Assembly: GCA_025465405.1 (NCBI GenBank)
Contig: JAODNL010000649.1
Coordinates: 1-6,122 of the forward strand
Origin: Pseudonocardiales bacterium
GTDB taxonomy: Bacteria > Actinomycetota > Actinomycetes > Mycobacteriales > Jatrophihabitantaceae
Direction: 5' to 3'
Length of the DNA stretch: 6,122 nt
A program made the position numbers and the translations under genes. Below, one piece after another: positions 5,048-6,122 of the stretch (the first letter of the stretch is position 1; each line of letters starts with the position of its first letter). Under the pieces are notes generated by a model. The model saw only the letters and a list, made by a program, of their open reading frames with translations, did no database searches and was not told the origin of the DNA.

Positions 5048-6122
5048 GTGCCTCGACTGGAGACGTCGGCCGACGCGCCGATCCCGGTACGCGTCGTCGC
5101 GCAGAAGATCGGCGAATGGATCGCCCGGCTCGGCGAGATATGGGTTGACGGCCAGATCGCGCAGCTGACCCGCCGGCCCGGGATGGCCACGCAGTTCCTG
5201 ATCCTGCGCGACCCGGACGCGAACATCTCGCTTACCGTCACGTGCTCGCGCAGCATCCTCGACGACTCGATCGGCGAGGGATCGCGGGTCGTGATGCGAG
5301 CGCGACCGGACTTCTACATCGAGCGCGGCACGCTGAGCCTGCGCGCGACCGAGATCCGCCAGGTGGGGCTCGGCGAGCTGCTGGCGCGCCTGGAGGCGTT
5401 GAAGAAACTGCTTGCCGCCGAGGGCCTGTTCTCCGCCGATCGCAAGCGGCCGCTGCCGTTCCTGCCCCAACGCATCGGACTGATCACCGGACGGGCGAGT
5501 GCCGCCGAGCGCGACATCGTCGAGAACGCTCGCCGCCGCATGCCCGCGATCGCGTTTCGGATCGAGAGCGTGGCGACACAGGGCCCGACGGCTGTGAACG
5601 AGATCGTCACGGCGTTGCAGGTGCTGGACGCCGACGACGGAGTCGACGTGATCGTCATCACGCGCGGCGGTGGCAGTGTTGAGGATCTGCTCCCGTTCAG
5701 CAACGAAAGCCTCCTGCGCGCCGTGGCCGCGGCGCGGACACCCGTGGTGAGCGCGGTCGGTCATGAGACCGACAACCCGTTGCTCGACTACGTCGCCGAC
5801 CTGGCCGCGTCCACGCCGACCGACGCCGGCAAGCGGATCGTCCCCGATCTGGCCGAGGAGCTGCGCACGCTGCGCGATCTTCGCGTCCGCGCGCGCACCT
5901 GCATCCATACCCGATTGGGCCGCGAGGCCGAACTGATGGCCGGGCTCCCCGAGCGGATGCGGCGCACGCTGCGAGCCCGGATCGACAGCGAGCGGGCCGA
6001 CGCGGAGCGCCTGCGCCACCGCGCCGCGCGCCGCGCGACCGGCCTGCTGGACGCGGCCCGGGCCGACCTCGACCACGTCCGCGCGCGGGTCCGATCCCTG
6101 TCGCCACAGTCGACGCTCGACC
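5048..6122 (+). CDS. xseA: Exodeoxyribonuclease VII large subunit, cut at the window end
   Basis: XseA is the catalytic large subunit of exonuclease VII, which with several XseB copies degrades single-stranded DNA from both ends into oligonucleotides. The frame runs open from GTG (5048) to the right edge: 358 codons of an expected 410-450. Residues about 14-105 form the N-terminal OB-fold ssDNA-binding domain (VRVVAQKIGEWIARLGEIWVDGQIAQL onward). The catalytic domain follows with FLPQRIGLITGRASAAERDI (138-157), ITRGGGSVEDLLPFSNE (204-220), VSAVGHETDNPLLDYVAD (234-251) and ASTPTDAGKR (254-263); then a long Arg/Glu/Ala-rich coiled coil (about 265-350). The last visible residues, LSPQSTLD, correspond to the family's LSP-x-x-TL-x-RGYA, so roughly the last 50-60 residues lie outside. 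The start is 4 nt after the preceding stop, with AGGG as a weak Shine-Dalgarno, suggesting translational coupling. xseB would be expected just downstream, not visible here. Confidence 0.96.
   Translation, partial: MPRLETSADAPIPVRVVAQKIGEWIARLGEIWVDGQIAQLTRRPGMATQFLILRDPDANISLTVTCSRSILDDSIGEGSRVVMRARPDFYIERGTLSLRATEIRQVGLGELLARLEALKKLLAAEGLFSADRKRPLPFLPQRIGLITGRASAAERDIVENARRRMPAIAFRIESVATQGPTAVNEIVTALQVLDADDGVDVIVITRGGGSVEDLLPFSNESLLRAVAAARTPVVSAVGHETDNPLLDYVADLAASTPTDAGKRIVPDLAEELRTLRDLRVRARTCIHTRLGREAELMAGLPERMRRTLRARIDSERADAERLRHRAARRATGLLDAARADLDHVRARVRSLSPQSTLD

Noticed and set aside
4838..6076. 412-codon minus-strand frame opposite xseA and the small upstream gene
   Set aside because: The plus-strand frame from 5048 carries every expected XseA motif; the antisense product is Arg/Ala/Gly-rich and crosses two real genes.
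1..6122. tRNA, rRNA, riboswitch or defence/toxin system
   Set aside because: No cloverleaf, rRNA-like stretch, riboswitch-like leader or toxin-antitoxin/defence motif could be seen; gaps between genes are at most 121 bp.

Overview
The window is high-GC DNA with the gene content and order of an actinobacterium. From memory, the block running from ychF through a DUF6542 membrane protein, ispH and a lipid-droplet-type protein to xseA matches the Mycobacterium tuberculosis neighbourhood Rv1112 (ychF), Rv1111c, Rv1110 (lytB2/ispH), Rv1109c and Rv1108c (xseA). Here rmuC is also present, between ychF and the DUF6542 gene. GTG/TTG starts and the lack of Shine-Dalgarno sequences at several starts also fit an actinomycete. 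I cannot name the genus.

Layout: 1-438 (+) is the 3' end of a tyrosine recombinase (phage/island integrase), the only mobile-element gene here, closed by an intrinsic terminator at about 429-460. It converges on ychF (469-1542, -), a complete YchF ATPase. A 68-bp divergent gap separates ychF from rmuC (1611-2822, +), which is followed after 121 bp by a four-helix DUF6542-type membrane protein (2944-3501, +). The DUF6542 gene and ispH (3620-4609, -) converge on a short junction filled by a degenerate tandem repeat (3472-3637) that covers the last codons of both genes. A 44-bp divergent gap separates ispH from a small lipid-droplet-associated-type protein (4654-5043, +). xseA (5048 to beyond the window end, +) follows 4 bp later and is probably co-transcribed with it. 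The xseA frame is open to the right edge and carries all the expected exonuclease VII large-subunit motifs except the extreme C-terminus.

The genes are mostly housekeeping: translation-associated ATPase (YchF), DNA maintenance (RmuC, XseA) and the last step of the MEP isoprenoid pathway (IspH). I see no new multi-gene system. The points worth a second look are local: (i) the tandem array built from the stop-codon region of the DUF6542 gene and reaching into the ispH 3' end; (ii) matching promoter-like layouts upstream of ychF and ispH, each with a TANNNT box 8 nt before the start codon and a TGACA 26 nt further upstream, suggesting leaderless transcripts; (iii) an integrase end abutting the conserved block, with a repeat at its 3' end, as a possible island boundary; and (iv) a proline in the YchF NxxE nucleotide-specificity motif.
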